A DNA stretch of 64,000 nucleotides from Byssothecium circinans. Taxonomy: Eukaryota > Ascomycota > Dothideomycetes > Pleosporales > Massarinaceae. Location: the NCBI GenBank assembly GCA_010015675.1, contig ML977004.1, positions 394,329 to 458,328 of the forward strand. The letters are read 5' to 3'. The first letter of the stretch is position 1. Every line of letters begins with the position of its first letter. The position numbers and the translations under genes are program-made. This document shows positions 59,460 to 64,000 of the stretch, in pieces. The notes under the pieces were generated by a model. That model searched no databases and was not told the origin of the DNA. It saw nothing but the letters and a program-made list of their open reading frames with translations.

Positions 59460-60533
59460 GGGGGCGGGATGGGTGGATGGAGTGGAGGAGCTTGAATAAT
59501 TTGCCGTTGCAGGTCTAGTGGTGTAGCTAATCTGGCGAGTGCAGTGCTGTGTTGTATAGTGGATGCACTTGCCCGTCTTTTGCTCTCCTCTTTCTGTGCT
59601 CTTACCTTATCGTACTTCATTATGACACCTTCCATTTTTCTGTTTTGTGCCTCCACCACATAAAAGACTTTTATCCCCGCAAGGGCTCCTATACCTACGT
59701 CCATAACTGCACGGCAGCCATCAGCACAAAATGTGAAGTCAAATGAATTTCGGTGTCGGTGTTCGTGGTGGATTACTTCCTGGTGGATTTCTTCCTGGTG
59801 ATGAGTGTGTCGGTGTAAGGGCGATGGAAATAGGGTTTGCGGATATGTTGCAGGTGGGCCGTGGTTCTCCTCGGCCTAAAGATGGAAATGAGATGCGATT
59901 TGCCTGGGTTATTGCTCGAGGGTATGATCAGGAAGTAGAAGACGCCGTGCCTGCACATGTAGCCTTACTCACCTCAACACGTCCATGATAACGTTAATAG
60001 AAACATAGGGGCCTTAAAGTCGGAGGTTCGAGATATAGTCTAAGGAATCTCTGTACTGCATAAAATAAATTTATTTCTTAAGATTTTCATCATAGCTCTA
60101 AGGTTTCAGCCGTATTCTGAAACTTAGTTAATATTGCAATAGTGTTCCATAATATTTGAATTCTAATGTACTTACAAACGATCATCCTTCCTGCTAGCTC
60201 TAAGGATAGCACTGATTCAGTTAGCTGCGTGCCCATATGCTAGAGCGAAACCTTCATAGAAGCCACGCTATAAACTAACTAGCGGTGTCTAGAAGTGAAC
60301 AAGGGCATTGTAACGGTAGTGTGAAGGGACATAACAATGTATCGTTTTCTCTGTTGTTATTCTAGTCACTTAATGCAATACCAGCATTGTAAACATACTA
60401 ACGGAGCTTAAACCCAGAGACTTAAGTACGGTATGCCAATCTATCATTGTAACCCTGACTACCTACAGTTAAAATAGGAGGGGTTACTATTGAGCATACG
60501 AAGAACCTCAGACACATACAGCTAATCGCGAAC
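59460..60533. other. intergenic, partly AT-rich
   Basis: 59990-60530 is A/T-rich with many TA steps, like RIP-affected DNA. A T-loop-like GGTTCGA near 60031 is not part of a tRNA fold. No gene supported. Confidence 0.4.
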
Positions 60534-61548
60534 ATGGCCACACCACCACAGAACCCCCTTCAGCGGAATATCCTCGCACAAATTCGTGTTCACCGGAGCA
60601 TGGTAGCCTACCCCACTCATTTGCCCGTCAATGACCTCGAGGTGCTGCGAAGCCTTCTCGCCGAGTTATATTCCCCCGCAAACGGTCCAATATATTTCTA
60701 CGCTCAAGATTTCATGGGTTGGCCGTTACATCCCCCTGTGGTAGTTTCATCCTCTATCCCAAATTTCCGTCACTAACGTACCCCGGATCGTGTACCCTAC
60801 CTTGCAGAACACTAACACATTCGATCCAAGGGTCTGGGCAGATTGGGTCCAGCCCAATTACCACGGACGCCCCAATCCGCCCCACAATGTAGACGAATGC
60901 ATCGGCGATCCCGATCCAGCGGACACTTGCGTCGCCTGCGGCGCCACAACCGCCTGTGCCTGCATCTACGACAACTGGGTGAACCACACGCGCACGAACT
61001 GGATTAACCGTACTACCATTCAGCCCGTCCAGAGCGCAGGCTTCGGCCTCTTCGCATCAGAATGCATCCCCGCAGGTACCATCCTCGATGAATACTGTGG
61101 CGAGCTCGTCCCCGAGGACCCCACCGTGTCCAACGAGGAGTCGACGTACTGGTCCAACATCCCATGTGGGCCCAGACCCTCGCCTGCAACGCGATACGGA
61201 AGACCCGTTGAGATTGGTCAATGTGCTATCGATGCTCAGAATAGAGGCTCCGCTACCCGGTTTGTCAATCATTCGTGCGTGCCTCTTGCGGCGATCTTTG
61301 AGGGCAGGGTGGGTACGCAGCGAAGGGTTAAGTATGTGCAAACGATTGTTGATATTGACGAGTATCAGGAGATCTTCGTCGATTATGGGGAGGAGTGGTT
61401 GAAGGCTGAGCCGCACTGTTGGTGTGGGGAGAAGAATTGTCGGAAGCCGAATCAGGCGGGTGGTCGTAGAGGTCCTCCGCCTGGGGGGCCTGGGGGTCCT
61501 CCGCCTAAAGCAGTTGCAGGGAGAGTTGCTAGAGCAGGAAGTGTTTGA
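60534..61548 (+). CDS. small SET-domain methyltransferase
   Basis: Protein lysine methyltransferase. Exons 60534..60740 and 60808..61548 give 315 residues; the 67-base intron has a CACTAAC branch site. A Cys-rich stretch (CVACGATTACAC) precedes SET. The SET core shows SAGFGLFASECIPAGTILDEYCGEL, RFVNHSC and IFVDYGEEW. The post-SET zinc motif is CWCGEKNC, and the tail is Gly/Pro-rich. All cofactor motifs expected for an active enzyme are present. It is shorter than the Suv39/Clr4 H3K9 type and has no chromodomain, so the substrate is open. A/T-rich DNA on both sides suggests a lineage-specific paralogue. Confidence 0.85.
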
Positions 61549-62109
61549 GCATAAAGGCTTGCTAGATTTGTGGGAAAGTTATTCTAGTGTGAGTCTCTGG
61601 TTCTCGATCCTAATGGCCTTCGAGCTTGGGAAATGCTCTTCTGGTATGAGCCTCTGCAGTGCTAGCTTATGCTACCGTTTCTAGTGTAAGTATGAAATTG
61701 AAAACGTTATATTGATCCTCTTTTTAGATTTGCTTACTTCCAGATTAGTCTACTCGATAATCAAATTCTTACTCAAGAAGATGCGTGGTATTGCGTGCTA
61801 GTTATCACAACGTCACTGTTCAGCCCGTCGTAATAGCAGCTCACCTGAATATAAACACAGTTATCTGGTTCTAATCTATGCTACTATCTAGCCTAGATTT
61901 AACCTATTCTTCAAAAAGCGCGTAAAACACCTCCTTAGAAATTTGAAAATCTTCCCCATGAGTCTTGCATCAAAGGAAAGAATATCATGGTACACTATAA
62001 AAAACTGAAGATCCGCTTACCATCCCAAATATCTACTCACATGAGCCCAAACGACTTCCATGACGCCACTTCAAAGTACTCGCACCACCAACGTTAACCC
62101 ACGCACCCC
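61549..62109. other. AT-rich convergent spacer
   Basis: A/T-rich sequence between two convergent genes, RIP-like in 61.68-61.9 kb. No gene supported. Confidence 0.4.
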
Positions 62110-63287
62110 TTAAACCTCCTCATCAACACTCTGCCTATTCCTCCCCTTAACAAGCGGCACCCGATCCGAAAACCCATTCGTCTCCCAAAACGGCTGTTCG
62201 TTACCCCCCTTCTTCCTCCCAAGCAACCCACAGGGATCCAAAAACGACATAATCCAATTTTGATCATCCTTCCACCCCGGCCCCATCACCTCCGTCATAC
62301 CGTCCTGCGCAAGGTAAACATGGTAGTCTTCGGGCAAGTATTTCCGCGGATGCCGCGTGTTCCAGAGCACCGAGTTCCAGTACATAAGCGCCGCTTCGAA
62401 GACGTAGAAGAACCACTCATAGCGCACGAGCGGGGAAAGACTCATAGGGTCCCAGTCAAGTCCGGGTTTTGCGGGTGCGCGGGAGATGCCGAAGTGTTCG
62501 ATGATTCTGTATACTGTTCGCGCGAGGATGAGCGCTGTGGAGATGTACATTGTGACGAAGGGGCCTTGGACTTTTCGGTTCTTGAAGCCGGCTTTATTGC
62601 AGCGTTGGTGGACGATTACGACGATGACATTGAAGACGGACAGGATGGCGAGTTGGGCGATGAGGGCTGTTTTCATGAGGATGTGGCCAAGGTCTTGCCG
62701 TGATTGGGGGATGTTGGGGTTTGCGAGGTAGGATACGCCGAGGGCATTGAGGATTTCGACGACGCCGGAAAGCGTGCCGAAGGTGGTTAGGGTGCGGCCT
62801 GGGTGCAGCGGTGAGAAGTAAGGGAGGTAGTAGAGGATGCGGCCGAGAACGTGGTAGTTTGCGAGCTCGAGAATTGGCCTGTACCAAGTCAGTGTTATTC
62901 TTGGTAGGAGGGCCATGGCTCGGGATGATTCGGGAGTATACTCACGGCGCACAGTAGATACATATCGTGCTTATGATATAGATGGTCAACTGGTCAAAGT
63001 TGTACGCTCCGTATGTTCTCAGCGCGAAGCCGATGGTGAACAAAAGACAGCACACGGGGTGCAAACCCGTAATCTTCCATGCCTTGTAGCGTTTGCATTG
63101 GTAAACGTGGAAAGCGCCGGATGCGAAGAAGAGGAAAGCAAAGATAGCGGGAGCAATTTTCGAAGGCGCATAGAAGTATACACTTCCTTGAACTGAGAAA
63201 AAAATAAGTCAGTTTATGGCTGAGGATGCAAGTGGGGATGGTAATCGATAACTTACCTGGTTTTCCGTCGGGAATCTTGAATCCCAT
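62110..63287 (-). CDS. RTA1-like seven-TM membrane protein
   Basis: RTA1/RTM1/Rsb1 family of fungal membrane proteins linked to lipid translocation and resistance to toxic lipids. Exons 63257..63287, 62946..63192 and 62110..62878 give 348 residues. It starts MGFKIPDGKP and has about seven hydrophobic helices. Family marks are YFYAPSKIAPAIFAFLFFAS in TM1, GLHPVCCLLFTIGFALR, CAPPILELANYHVLGRILYYLP and RTVYRIIEHFG. The long cytosolic tail ends in a charged region. Both introns (64 and 67 bases) are GT-AG and in phase. Start choice is fixed by the first exon's homology to the usual N-terminus. Confidence 0.9.
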
Positions 63288-64000
63288 GACTGTTAAATAT
63301 GACCGTGAAGCAGGTCGATGTCGAAATAAAGAACTGTCTGTCAACCTACTTATAACTGACCCCCATTACAACACTATCTGAATTCAACACCTGAAATTTT
63401 TAATGTCGCGAAGACTTTCGTGCCCAATTGACCAATCAACATGTCTTCTGCCAACTCTACTAACCTAATCTAGATAATATCATGTCCAAGACTTCATCTA
63501 TTTCAGCTAAAATGAGTTGACCAGGCTGTGAATAAGCACTGAAGGAGAATTCAGCGCGCCTCGGCCCCGAGGTAGATTGCATGCATACTTCGGGCCATGA
63601 GGCTGAAGGCATTAGCTGAAAAACGGGGCTTGGCGACCAGTAGCGGTTTGGTTTGACCAATTATAATGACTCATGCGGGCTGGCCCGGAGACCAAGAGAT
63701 GAGACGCTAAAAATGTAGTCGCAATGGGGGCTTTGTTGTTTTCAGAGACACGTCCGCAAGGCGGTGATCGAAGAGATGCAATATCCGGTGGTGAGAAGAA
63801 CAGGCGTACAAGAAGTGAAGGGTATTGATCTAACTAACTAGATTTTGGTAGAGATGATACCCCAGAACGCCAAGCACGTTAACCCATATGGGGCGTAGCC
63901 TCATTCCTAACTATAGCAAGACAGAGATGGGGGTTTTACTAAATAGTAATTAACGTAAAGCACCACCGAACCGCCCACACCACCGAACCGCTCAAAAGCT
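63288..64000. other. upstream region, no supported gene
   Basis: Promoter side of the RTA1-like gene up to the window end; no motif-bearing frame seen. Confidence 0.4.

Noticed and set aside
60025..60050. tRNA T-loop-like GGTTCGA
   Set aside because: Flanking bases do not pair and no acceptor or anticodon stem is present.

Overview
The window looks like nuclear DNA of a filamentous ascomycete (Pezizomycotina; Dothideomycetes is my best guess, by inference only). Genes are split by short 50-85 base GT-AG introns. The content is typical of these fungi: UstYa-like oxidases, a fungal tyrosinase, an RTA1 membrane protein, a Zn2Cys6 regulator, GPI-anchored Ser/Thr-rich proteins and AIM9-type kinases. 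All gene models were built by eye from frame, splice-site and family-motif agreement; none has transcript support.

Layout. (1) 1-5 kb: a UstYa-like gene that carries two lesions, a small secreted protein and a membrane-anchored tyrosinase, the kind of trio seen in fungal RiPP (dikaritin-type) loci. (2) 5.3-21.7 kb: a mostly core block with mitochondrial Hsp78, eEF1B, a DHA1 transporter, a GPI protein, kynurenine formamidase and a mitochondrial stomatin-like protein, followed by a second, intact UstYa-like gene. (3) 20.4-26.1 kb: a divergent pair, a Rieske oxygenase and a dimethylglycine oxidase-like flavoprotein, which together could demethylate glycine betaine.

(4) 26.3-43 kb is an accessory, disturbed stretch. 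It holds a GH78 rhamnosidase fragment; two overlapping bacterial-type genes (a MazG-like NTP pyrophosphohydrolase and a GIY-YIG + DUF2075 helicase); an AT-rich, RIP-like island; an AIM9-type kinase; a complete Tc1/mariner element sitting 6 bases in front of that kinase's start codon; and a tandem array of five BTB/POZ genes (three intact, one with an in-frame TAG, one a fragment).

(5) 43.3-59.5 kb returns to core-like content: a vacuolar subtilisin, a 2629-residue BEACH-WD40 protein, a GPI-type protein and a transcription factor whose N-terminus encodes two complete Zn2Cys6 clusters. (6) 60.5-63.3 kb: a small SET-domain protein between AT-rich flanks, then an RTA1-like protein.

The strongest candidate for something undescribed is the MazG/DUF2075 pair at 27.2-29.4 kb. 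It keeps a bacterial-style overlapping two-cistron layout in a fungal chromosome: the helicase AUG is the second AUG after the MazG AUG, the first AUG has weak context, and a 5' UTR intron appears to have been added upstream.
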